A stretch of 64,000 bases of DNA from CAYQQU01 sp964419545. Lineage in GTDB: Bacteria > Bacteroidota > Bacteroidia > Chitinophagales > Saprospiraceae. Positions 50,323 through 57,704 of the stretch are shown piece by piece. The stretch covers positions 1 through 64,000 of the forward strand of contig CAYQQU010000012.1 in the NCBI GenBank assembly GCA_964419545.1, in the 5' to 3' direction. The notes under the pieces were generated by a model. It was not told the DNA's origin, searched no databases, and saw only the letters and a program-made list of their open reading frames with translations. Position 1 is the stretch's first letter; the number at the start of each line of letters is the position of its first letter. The translations under genes were made by a program, and so were the position numbers.

Positions 50323-52260
50323 TCACTCCAAGCCCGCCTTCTCCAGCTCCAGCTGCGCCATCTCCCACTCCTCCATTGCTTTCTCCAGCTCCCGTTTCGT
50401 TTGGTTGTATTTTTCCAGGTACTGCTGGGCGTCATCGCGTTCGTAGAAATCAGCGGCGCCCATCGTTTTTTCCATATCGGCCAATTTCGCTTCCAGTCGA
50501 TCCACTTGTTTTTCTGCCTTACTCACGGCCCGAAGCAACCGTTTGCGTTCTTCAAAACTGATTTCGGGTTTGGGCGCGGTACTCCCATTAGCCGCGATAG
50601 AAGTGGCATGCCCCTGGCTCGGCTGTCGTTTTTCCACATCACGCATATTGTCGAGCTCGCGCTTTTCCAGGAAAGCATTGACGTCGCCGATATGATCGAA
50701 AAGCCGGCGGTCGCGAAATTCGATGGTGCGGTTGGTCAGCCCCGACAGGAACTCGCGGTCGTGCGATACGACGACCAGGGTGCCGTCGTATTCCAGCAGG
50801 GCCTGCTTGAGGATATCTTTGGAGATGATATCGAGGTGGTTGGTGGGCTCATCAAGCACCAGCAGGTTGAAGGGTTTCAGCAGCAGGCAGGCCAGCGCCA
50901 GGCGTGCGCGCTCACCGCCGGAGAGGACCGACACTTTCTTGTCCACATCTTCTCCGCTGAACATGAAGGCGCCCAGAATATTGCGCAGGCGGGTGCGCAT
51001 CTCGGGCGGCGAATGGGCCTCCATGGTTTCCAGCAGGGTCTGGTTGGGATAGAGCGTATCCGACTGATTCTGGGCGTAGTAGCCGACCTGTACGTTATGC
51101 CCCTGCTTCAATTCCCCGTCGGTGAGCGACAGTTCATTGATCAGTATCTTGGCGAGGGTGGTTTTGCCCTGCCCGTTTTGCCCGACGAAAGCCACGCGGT
51201 CGCCGCGATCGACCTTGATGTCGACCGCTTCCAGCACCGGCAGGTCGCCGTAGCGCTTGGTGAGGGCTTTCCCTTCCACGACCACCTGCCCGGAGCGGGG
51301 CGAAGGCGGGAAATGCAGGCGCATCTCGGCGTTATTTTCCGGATCGATTTCGATGCGTTCCATCTTGTCGAGCTGTTTTTGCATCGACTGGGCCATTTTC
51401 GTTTTGGTGGCCTTGGCCATAAAGCGATTGATCGTACGCTCCTTTTGCGCGATCACCCGCTGTTGGTTTTCGAAAGCCGCCAGCAGCTTCTCACGCCGTT
51501 CTTTGCGCAGCTCGACGAACTTTTTGTAGGGCGCCTTGTAGTCGAAGATCTTGCCCAGCTCCACCTCTACCGTTCGCTGGGTGACGTTGTCGAGAAACTC
51601 CTTGTCGTGGGAGATGACGATCACCGCACCCGGATAGTCGCTCAGGAAGCCTTCGAGCCAGATGATCGACTCGATATCGAGGTGGTTGGTCGGCTCGTCG
51701 AGGAGCAGATAGCTGGGCTTTTGCAGCAGCATTTTAGCCAGTTCGATGCGCATCTGCCAGCCGCCGCTGAATTCGTCGGTCAGGCGGCTGAAGTCGCTAT
51801 CGCTGAAGCCCAGGCCTTTCAGTACTCGCTCGGCCTGCGCTTCCATCGCCTGGCCGCCCAGCAGCTGAAAGCGCTCGCTGGCGTTCGACAGTTCTTCGAT
51901 CAGTTGGTGGTAACTGTCGCTTTCGTAGTCGGTGCGGTGGCCCAGCTCGTCGTTGATCTCGGCGATGCGGGCCTCCAGGCGCTTGGCTTCCGCAAAGGCA
52001 GTAAGGGTTTCGGCCAGAACGGTCTTGCCCTTGGGAATGTCCATTTCCTGGTGTAGAAAACCCAGGGTGCTCTCGGAAGGACGGGTGACTTTCCCTTCGT
52101 CGGGGGTGACGTGGCCGGCGATCACCTTGAGTAAGGTCGACTTGCCGGCGCCGTTGCGCCCCACGAGCCCCACTTTGTCGCGGTCGCCGATTACCAGGTT
52201 GACGCGGTCAAATAAGATGCGATCGCCGTATTGGATGAATATGTTGGATGCCGTAATCAT
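50323..52260 (-). CDS. ABC-F ATPase (Uup/EttA-like translation factor)
   Basis: A 645-aa protein with two ABC domains and no membrane parts. Walker A sites are GRNGAGKSTLLK (about 33-44) and GQNGQGKTTLAK (about 355-366), signatures are FSGGWQMRI and LSGGERARL, and Walker B sites are LLLDEPTNHLD and LVLDEPTNHLD. A linker of about 80 residues (FMAKATKTKMAQS and on) lies between domains, and a C-terminal coiled coil (about 565-640) is typical of Uup. ABC-F proteins bind the ribosomal E site; some give antibiotic resistance. The start is ATG 52260, 4 nt after the -7 box. Confidence 0.94.
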   Translation of the reverse strand: MITASNIFIQYGDRILFDRVNLVIGDRDKVGLVGRNGAGKSTLLKVIAGHVTPDEGKVTRPSESTLGFLHQEMDIPKGKTVLAETLTAFAEAKRLEARIAEINDELGHRTDYESDSYHQLIEELSNASERFQLLGGQAMEAQAERVLKGLGFSDSDFSRLTDEFSGGWQMRIELAKMLLQKPSYLLLDEPTNHLDIESIIWLEGFLSDYPGAVIVISHDKEFLDNVTQRTVEVELGKIFDYKAPYKKFVELRKERREKLLAAFENQQRVIAQKERTINRFMAKATKTKMAQSMQKQLDKMERIEIDPENNAEMRLHFPPSPRSGQVVVEGKALTKRYGDLPVLEAVDIKVDRGDRVAFVGQNGQGKTTLAKILINELSLTDGELKQGHNVQVGYYAQNQSDTLYPNQTLLETMEAHSPPEMRTRLRNILGAFMFSGEDVDKKVSVLSGGERARLALACLLLKPFNLLVLDEPTNHLDIISKDILKQALLEYDGTLVVVSHDREFLSGLTNRTIEFRDRRLFDHIGDVNAFLEKRELDNMRDVEKRQPSQGHATSIAANGSTAPKPEISFEERKRLLRAVSKAEKQVDRLEAKLADMEKTMGAADFYERDDAQQYLEKYNQTKRELEKAMEEWEMAQLELEKAGLE

Positions 52261-52264
52261 TTTG

Positions 52265-52294
52265 CAAAGATAGGCGGGAAAGGGAAAAGGCAAA
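52265..52294 (-). promoter_or_regulatory. Promoter of the ABC-F gene, apparently leaderless
   Basis: Minus strand TTTTG (52290-52294 area) and TATCTTTG (52265-52272) are separated by 18 bp, both matching consensus. Only CAAA separates the -7 box from the ATG, so transcription should start at or within the start codon. Confidence 0.55.
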
Positions 52295-52393
52295 AGACAA
52301 AAGGGTGATGGAGTGACAAATGCCTGCGCCCAATGTGACCGGCATCACCCTGCAACCGGGGCAAGCGGAAGATCTTTGAAAAAAACGAATAAA

Positions 52394-52537
52394 ATGGAAA
52401 GCGGGAACTTCGTCTTTTACTTTGTCGTATTTCTGGTGATCGCCCATTTTGTAGCGGGCTTTATCTTTTTGGTGAGCAAGCTGAGCGGCCCCGTAGCGGA
52501 AGAGGGGCCGGACGCGGAATCGGAACAGCAGGCCTGA
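52394..52537 (+). CDS. Small single-span membrane protein (47 aa)
   Basis: ATG at 52394 opens MESGNFVFYFVVFLVIAHF, one membrane span (about 7-28), and a short acidic tail (EEGPDAESEQQA). The frame continues upstream without good coding signs. It converges on the histidine kinase gene with 5 bp between stops. No family recognised; a small membrane subunit is possible. Confidence 0.55.
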   Translation: MESGNFVFYFVVFLVIAHFVAGFIFLVSKLSGPVAEEGPDAESEQQA

Positions 52538-52542
52538 GCCTT

Positions 52543-53604
52543 TTACGCCTTGCGGCTTTTCTCCAGGGTGAACCCGAAGGTAGAGCCCAGGTTGGGCGTG
52601 CTGCGCACGTTGATGGTTTGTTTATGCGCTTCGATGATGTGTTTGACGATGGCCAGCCCCAGCCCGGAGCCGCCGCGGTGGCGGGAGCGGCTTTTATCGA
52701 CGCGATAGAATCGGTCGAAGACGTGGTTGAGGTGTTTCTTGGGGATGCCGATGCCGTTATCCGCTACCTCCACGAGGATGTAGCGGTCCATATCGTAAAA
52801 ACCGACCTTGGTGACGCCCTGAGCATTGCCGTATTTAATGGAATTGTTGACCAGGTTGATCAGCACCTGCCGGATGCTTTCCCGGTCGGCCCGCACCTTG
52901 TAGTTCTGGGCGGCGCCGTCCTTAAAGTGCAGGGAAATATTGCTTTCGCGGGCTTTGATCTCCATTTCTTCGAAAACCTCTTCCACCAGTTTTTTGATAT
53001 CGAAAGTCTGCATTTCCAGGATCAGCTCGCCTGATTCCAGGCGCGAGATGGCCTCCAGGTCTTCGACGATGGTGTTGAGGCGTTCCACGTTGCGCGCCGC
53101 TTTTTCCAGATAGGGGCGATTGATGCGGACGTCCTCCAGCCCCCCGTCGATGAGGGTGTCGATATACCCCTGAATATTGAAGATGGGCGTTTTCAGTTCG
53201 TGGGAGATATCGCCAACGAATTTACGGCGATATTCGGCCCAGGTCTTGTATTTGTCGAGTTCTTTACGCTGGGTATCCACCCATTCTGCTACTTCTTTCT
53301 CGACATCCTCGATGATGTTGCTGTGGATATCGATAGTGGTGTTTTTTTCTTCGGGCGATACCTTATGGCGATGAATGGTTTTATAGATCACCTTGATTTT
53401 GCGATAGATGTATTTCTTGAGGTAGTAAATCGTAATGAAATAGGTGAGGACGAAGATGAGCAGTACGCCCGTGGCGATAACCCAGCCCGTGTGCCAGTAC
53501 TCGTTGAGCAAGGCCAGCAGGAGCATGACAACTGATGCGCCGGCAGTGATGAGTAAGGTGGCGAAGATGGCAATTTGCTGAGGCGTAGGATTTTTGATCA
53601 TCAA
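52543..53604 (-). CDS. Sensor histidine kinase (PhoR-like)
   Basis: A 353-aa two-component kinase with two N-terminal spans (about 10-30 and 36-58) and a very short outer loop, so it likely senses membrane or cytoplasmic cues. The H-box is FVGDISHELKTPIFN (about 128-142), the N-box is VLINLVNNSIKYG (about 245-257), and G boxes are VADNGIGIPKKHL and GGSGLGLAIVK. It overlaps the response regulator by 4 bp. Its target genes are not evident. Confidence 0.94.
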   Translation of the reverse strand: MMIKNPTPQQIAIFATLLITAGASVVMLLLALLNEYWHTGWVIATGVLLIFVLTYFITIYYLKKYIYRKIKVIYKTIHRHKVSPEEKNTTIDIHSNIIEDVEKEVAEWVDTQRKELDKYKTWAEYRRKFVGDISHELKTPIFNIQGYIDTLIDGGLEDVRINRPYLEKAARNVERLNTIVEDLEAISRLESGELILEMQTFDIKKLVEEVFEEMEIKARESNISLHFKDGAAQNYKVRADRESIRQVLINLVNNSIKYGNAQGVTKVGFYDMDRYILVEVADNGIGIPKKHLNHVFDRFYRVDKSRSRHRGGSGLGLAIVKHIIEAHKQTINVRSTPNLGSTFGFTLEKSRKA

Positions 53605-54284
53605 AATTCGAACTTATAGCCGATGCCCTTGATGGTTTTAATGTAGTGGTCGCCGATTTTTTCCCGCAGTTTGCGGATGTGGACATCGATCGTGCGGTTT
53701 CCTACAATAACGTCCGTCCCCCAGACCTTGTTGAAGATCTCTTCCCGGGAAAACACTTTCCCCGGTTTGGAGACCAGCAGATACAACAGCTCAAATTCTT
53801 TTTTGGCCAGTTCGATCACCTTCTCGCCCTGCTGTACCGTAACCCTTTCGCGATCGATGGTGAGGTCGCCGATCCGGATCACCGGCGAGGCGTCAATTTC
53901 TTCTTCGCGTTCCGTGCGACGCAGCAGCGCTTTGACGCGGCTGGTGAACACGCGAGGCCGGATAGGTTTGGTAATGTAGTCGTCGCCGCCGACGTCGAGG
54001 GCGGCGATCTGGGAGTAATCCTCTTCGCGGGCGGTCAGGAAGGCCACCAGGGTGCGATCGAACTCGGGCTTGCCGCGCAGGTGGCGGCAGACCTCCACCC
54101 CATCCATTTTGGGCATCATGATATCCAGGATGATCAAACGGGGGCGTTCCCGTTCGGCGATCTTGATGCCTTCCTCCCCGTCGGAGGCGGTAAAAACTTC
54201 GTAGCCTTCCTTGACGAGGTTGTATTTCAGAAACTCCAAAATATCCGGCTCATCATCGACGATCAGAATTTTAGCGGAATCCAT
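53601..54284 (-). CDS. OmpR/PhoB-family response regulator
   Basis: A 227-aa regulator. The receiver domain has the acidic pair in ILIVDDEPDIL (about 6-16), the phospho-Asp in LIILDIMMPKMDG (about 50-62), and Lys in ITKPIRP. The C-terminal winged helix ends IDVHIRKLREKIGDHYIKTIKGIGYKFEF (given here in parts, about 195-225). ATG at 54284 is chosen because the upstream open frame is non-coding; a perfect -7 box lies 22 bp before it. It is coupled to the histidine kinase. Confidence 0.95.
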   Translation of the reverse strand: MDSAKILIVDDEPDILEFLKYNLVKEGYEVFTASDGEEGIKIAERERPRLIILDIMMPKMDGVEVCRHLRGKPEFDRTLVAFLTAREEDYSQIAALDVGGDDYITKPIRPRVFTSRVKALLRRTEREEEIDASPVIRIGDLTIDRERVTVQQGEKVIELAKKEFELLYLLVSKPGKVFSREEIFNKVWGTDVIVGNRTIDVHIRKLREKIGDHYIKTIKGIGYKFEF

Positions 54285-54305
54285 CAGCGGCAAACAATTT
54301 GTGCA

Positions 54306-54313
54306 CAAAATTA
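54306..54313 (-). promoter_or_regulatory. Putative -7 box for the response regulator-kinase pair
   Basis: TAATTTTG on the minus strand matches TAnnTTTG, 22 bp upstream of the regulator ATG and inside the 64-bp gap after the DUF4296 gene. No -33 TTG was found. Confidence 0.4.
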
Positions 54314-54348
54314 GAAAATAAACGCGAAATACGCTTTCGTCATTCCCT

Positions 54349-54732
54349 TCACCGTCCGGACACCTGGAGCGTATCGATCCGGCTTTGCACGCGCCCGTAA
54401 ATATACTGTAGTCGTTCGGGATTCTCGCGCAATCGCACGATGCAGGTGTCAAAATCGTCCCGCTCAATACCGTGCATGGTCATCACCTGTTCGTAGTACA
54501 CCTCCGCCATGCTGTCTTTGATGGGCCCCGACAAATGCTGCAGTGCGGCCTCGGCCACGTGCACATCCGTCAGCACCATCACGAGCTTGTCATCCGACAG
54601 CGGCAGTTCCTCCTCTCCCCCGCCGCAGCCGGCCGCGATCAACAGAAAGACGGCGCCTACGATCGAAGAACGTATAAACCCGCTTCGACGACGCCCGGGC
54701 GCGCCCGGGCCGGTGTTTTTTTGTTTCTTCAT
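54349..54732 (-). CDS. DUF4296 lipoprotein
   Basis: A 127-aa lipoprotein (signal IVGAVFLLIAAGC). The DUF4296 domain covers most of the rest: LSDDKLVMVLTDVHVAEAAL (about 47-66) and YYEQVMTMHGIERDDFDTC (about 78-96) are the usual blocks. It is a small helical protein of unknown role, widespread in Bacteroidota. It lies between the SixA-like phosphatase and the two-component genes. ATG at 54732 is used; the upstream ATG gives a poor signal sequence. Confidence 0.85.
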   Translation of the reverse strand: MKKQKNTGPGAPGRRRSGFIRSSIVGAVFLLIAAGCGGGEEELPLSDDKLVMVLTDVHVAEAALQHLSGPIKDSMAEVYYEQVMTMHGIERDDFDTCIVRLRENPERLQYIYGRVQSRIDTLQVSGR

Positions 54733-54778
54733 CTCAACTTGCGGTGTACTCAGCATTGCAAAGCACAAAGGCCTCGCT

Positions 54779-55279
54779 TCATTTTCGAAAAAATTGCTTG
54801 GGGAAATAAAAAGCGGTCATCCGCCCCCTTTCCGGTTCGAAATCCACCCAGTGTTCCACGGCGGCCTCAACGCGCACTACGCCGCAGGTAGGTACGTTTT
54901 CGACGGGTTCGCGGGAAAAAAGGTTGGCGAGGGTGGTCCAGGTGGGATTATGACCAAAAAGAAACACCGTGTTCCAGTCGTCGGACAAGCCTTGCACCAA
55001 CGCCATGACATCGCCGGTATAGGCGTGATACAGGCGCACCTCGTTGCGCACCTCTTCGGGCGCAATACCGAAAGCTTCCGCAAAGTAGTGTGCAGTGGTG
55101 CGCGCCCGGTTGGCGGTGCTGGTGATCAGCTGGTCGGGGGCAATGCCTTTTTCGGCCAGCATCCGGCCCATAAAGGGCGCATCCCGCAAGCCCCAATTGT
55201 TCAGGGGACGATCGTGATCGGATAAATCCGGCTCTTTCCAACTCGATTTGGCGTGGCGAACAAAAAATACGGTCTTCAT
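54779..55279 (-). CDS. Histidine phosphatase family protein (SixA-like)
   Basis: A 166-aa cytoplasmic phosphatase of the RHG superfamily. The catalytic His is in FFVRHAKSSW (about 5-14), the second His in LFGHNPTW (about 107-114), and ITSTANRARTTA supplies the phosphate-binding Arg. The short form and RHAKSSW block match SixA, which dephosphorylates phosphohistidine in signalling proteins. It sits 46 bp upstream of DUF4296 and the response regulator-kinase genes, so action on that kinase is an inference worth testing. Confidence 0.9.
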   Translation of the reverse strand: MKTVFFVRHAKSSWKEPDLSDHDRPLNNWGLRDAPFMGRMLAEKGIAPDQLITSTANRARTTAHYFAEAFGIAPEEVRNEVRLYHAYTGDVMALVQGLSDDWNTVFLFGHNPTWTTLANLFSREPVENVPTCGVVRVEAAVEHWVDFEPERGRMTAFYFPKQFFRK

Positions 55280-55351
55280 AAATCAACAAATGCAGTTTAG
55301 CTACGCGAAAGCTGTAAATTTAGGGTAAACGACTGAAAAAAAAGGACCATA

Positions 55352-56146
55352 ATGCCATTCAAAGAAAAAGTCATCTGGATTACCGGCGCCTCCTCGGGCA
55401 TCGGCGAGCATCTGGCCTACGCATTCGTCGAACAGGGCGCCAGAGTGGTGCTCACCAGCCGCAATGAAAAAGAACTGGAACGCGTACAACGCAACTGCGG
55501 CCGGCCGGACCAGGTTTTCCTCCTGCCCGCCGACGTCACCGACTTCGACCGCGCGCCGGAGCTCGCCCGCCGGGTCACTGAGCACTTCGCCGCCATCGAT
55601 ATCCTGGTCAACAACGCGGGGATCTCCCAGCGCGCCCTGGCCGAAGACACCCTGCTCGGCGTAGATAAAAAAATAATGGACGTCAATTACCTGGGGGCGG
55701 TGGCCCTCACCAAAGCAGTGCTGCCCTACTTTCGGCGACAGCAGTCCGGACAGTTCGTGGTGATCAGCAGCGTGATGGGCAAGATCGGCACCCCCAGGCG
55801 ATCGGCCTATGCCGCCGCCAAACACGCCCTGCACGGCTTTTACGATTCTCTGCGCGCCGAGGTGACCGACGCCGGTATCACAGTTACCGTCATCTGTCCG
55901 GGATACGTACAGACCAATGTTTCCATCAACGCCTTGTCGGGTGACGGCAGCAAACACAACGCCATGGGCAAAAGCACGGAAAACGGCATCGAACCCGGGG
56001 AATTCGCCCGCCGGGCCCTGCGCGCCATCGCCGCCGGAAAACGCGAGGTGATCATCGCCGGCCCCCGCGAACGGGCCGGCGTCTGGATCAACCACTTCTT
56101 CCCGGGGCTGTTTGCTCGTATGATACGACGCGTACGGGTAACGTAG
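55352..56146 (+). CDS. Short-chain dehydrogenase/reductase (SDR)
   Basis: A 264-aa oxidoreductase with a classical SDR Rossmann fold. The cofactor motif is TGASSGIGEHLA (about 11-22), NNAGIS is at about 88-93, the catalytic Ser is in VVISSVMGKIG (about 134-144), and the catalytic pair is SAYAAAKHAL (about 150-159). R35 in VLTSRNE suggests NADP. The C-terminal hydrophobic stretch (WINHFFPGLFARMI) may touch the membrane. Substrate unknown. It is divergent from the SixA-like gene. Confidence 0.93.
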   Translation: MPFKEKVIWITGASSGIGEHLAYAFVEQGARVVLTSRNEKELERVQRNCGRPDQVFLLPADVTDFDRAPELARRVTEHFAAIDILVNNAGISQRALAEDTLLGVDKKIMDVNYLGAVALTKAVLPYFRRQQSGQFVVISSVMGKIGTPRRSAYAAAKHALHGFYDSLRAEVTDAGITVTVICPGYVQTNVSINALSGDGSKHNAMGKSTENGIEPGEFARRALRAIAAGKREVIIAGPRERAGVWINHFFPGLFARMIRRVRVT

Positions 56147-56171
56147 TAGCTATCCGAAAGCCGACTCGACT

Positions 56172-57626
56172 CTATTTGTCATCTTTACCGGTATCCGAAG
56201 CACCGCCTTCCTGCTTATCCTGTTCCAGGAAATGGTCGATCACTTCCGGCAGTTGTTCGGCGCCGATGCGCTTGGAAATGATGGTCTTATCGCGATCCAG
56301 TACGTAGAGCTGCGGGGTGGATTTGATATTGTAGATCTTGCCGAAATTGGAGCGATGGTAAGGATCGACGGTATGCAGCCAGTCGCCGATCTCGTTTTCG
56401 TCGATGTACTCCCAGCATTCCGGCACTTCGTCGGTAAACTTGAAGCAGACGGCCATGATCTCCACGCCCTTGTCTTTATAGGTTTCGTAAAACTCCTTGA
56501 GCTTGGGGGTCGACTTTTTACAGTGCCCGCAGTCGTAGCGCCAGAAATACAATACGGTATAGGGCGCATCCACCTCGTGCAGCGATACCGGCGCGCCGTC
56601 GCGCTTTTGTAGTCGAATATTGGGCGCCGTTTTGCCGATCAACAGGGGCTTGAGCGCGTTGGCGTTTTCGATGATCTTGGCCAGTTGCTCCTCGTCGGTC
56701 CAGGGCGCCAGTCCTTTGGCATAGTAGTTTTCCACGAGGTGGACGTAGACGGCGTCCATGCCGACGACCTTCGATTTGGCGTATTCGTTGAGGAAGTGGA
56801 TGAGGTAGAACTTGAAGGTCTCCTCGGCCGGCTTTGCCCGGCGCAGTACTTCGTCGATGGCCTGGCTGATCGTATCCGGATGCTGCACCTGAAGTTTATT
56901 TACGTAGTAGTCGATCCGGTCGAAGATGCCGGGGGTGCGCAGCAGGCGCGGATCGGCCAGGTCGACATTATCGAAAAAATGGGCCTGGGTATACCGCCAG
57001 CGCTGCACCTGTTGTTCCTGCTCGGGCCCCGAAAATTCGGGATAGTCCATCGGCAGGTTCAACCTGATCATCGCCGCGGTGAGCGACCCGGGATGCTCCC
57101 GCACCAGCCGGCGCTGGTAGGCCAGCACCTCGTCGTTCAGGGTATTCAGCTCCTTTTCCAGCTTTTCCTTTTTCTTATCATTCGTTTCGGCTTCGATGGC
57201 TTCGCGCAGTTCCCCGGCGCGCGGCGTTCGTTCGCCCAGGAATTTGACGTATTCGTAAAACCGTTCATTGGCGGGCGACCCTTCCACTTCCAGTTGTTCC
57301 GTTGTATTCTCGTACTGCGTCTTCACCCTGAAATGCTGCTCTCCGGGGTTGATCAGCAACTGAATGTAACGGTTATCGGGCGGGAGCACCACCAGATAGA
57401 CGCCTCCGGGCAGCTCTTCCTCGCCGCTGAAGACGAAGGCGCCCCGGTCGTTGACGGCCACTGTATCGCGCAGGTATTGTTTGTCGCCGAAGTGATAACC
57501 CAGAAAAAGCTGTGATCCTTCGAATCCGTCGATCTCCACTTCAATGTGGTAACCGTCCTGGGCGCCGAGGCCCGCGGCGGTCAAAACGACCCATGCAAAA
57601 GTGATAAGGAGTGAGAAAAATTTCAT
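56172..57626 (-). CDS. Exported thioredoxin-like protein (DUF4369/DUF5106 + TlpA type)
   Basis: A 484-aa periplasmic protein with a signal peptide (about 1-22). The N-terminal part (about 25-125) resembles DUF4369, a beta domain with LFLGYHFGDKQYLRDTVAV. A helical middle (about 130-330) resembles DUF5106. The C-terminal thioredoxin fold has the active site FWRYDCGHCKKS (about 368-379) and the cis-Pro block KSTPQLYVLD (about 435-444). It is likely a membrane-side thiol reductase or chaperone. Chain length and arrangement are typical of Bacteroidota TlpA-like proteins. Confidence 0.9.
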   Translation of the reverse strand: MKFFSLLITFAWVVLTAAGLGAQDGYHIEVEIDGFEGSQLFLGYHFGDKQYLRDTVAVNDRGAFVFSGEEELPGGVYLVVLPPDNRYIQLLINPGEQHFRVKTQYENTTEQLEVEGSPANERFYEYVKFLGERTPRAGELREAIEAETNDKKKEKLEKELNTLNDEVLAYQRRLVREHPGSLTAAMIRLNLPMDYPEFSGPEQEQQVQRWRYTQAHFFDNVDLADPRLLRTPGIFDRIDYYVNKLQVQHPDTISQAIDEVLRRAKPAEETFKFYLIHFLNEYAKSKVVGMDAVYVHLVENYYAKGLAPWTDEEQLAKIIENANALKPLLIGKTAPNIRLQKRDGAPVSLHEVDAPYTVLYFWRYDCGHCKKSTPKLKEFYETYKDKGVEIMAVCFKFTDEVPECWEYIDENEIGDWLHTVDPYHRSNFGKIYNIKSTPQLYVLDRDKTIISKRIGAEQLPEVIDHFLEQDKQEGGASDTGKDDK

Positions 57627-57704
57627 GCACCAGCGATTATTTGATCAAAAACGATTGCAAATATCCGGACTTTGCGGCACAAAAGGCCAGGTCTTAAAAG
57701 TATT

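Noticed and set aside
50401..52056. 551-codon open frame antisense to the ABC-F gene
   Set aside because: It mirrors the ABC-F coding frame; composition (runs of FQ, QQ, AGDD) is that of a shadow frame in GC-rich DNA.
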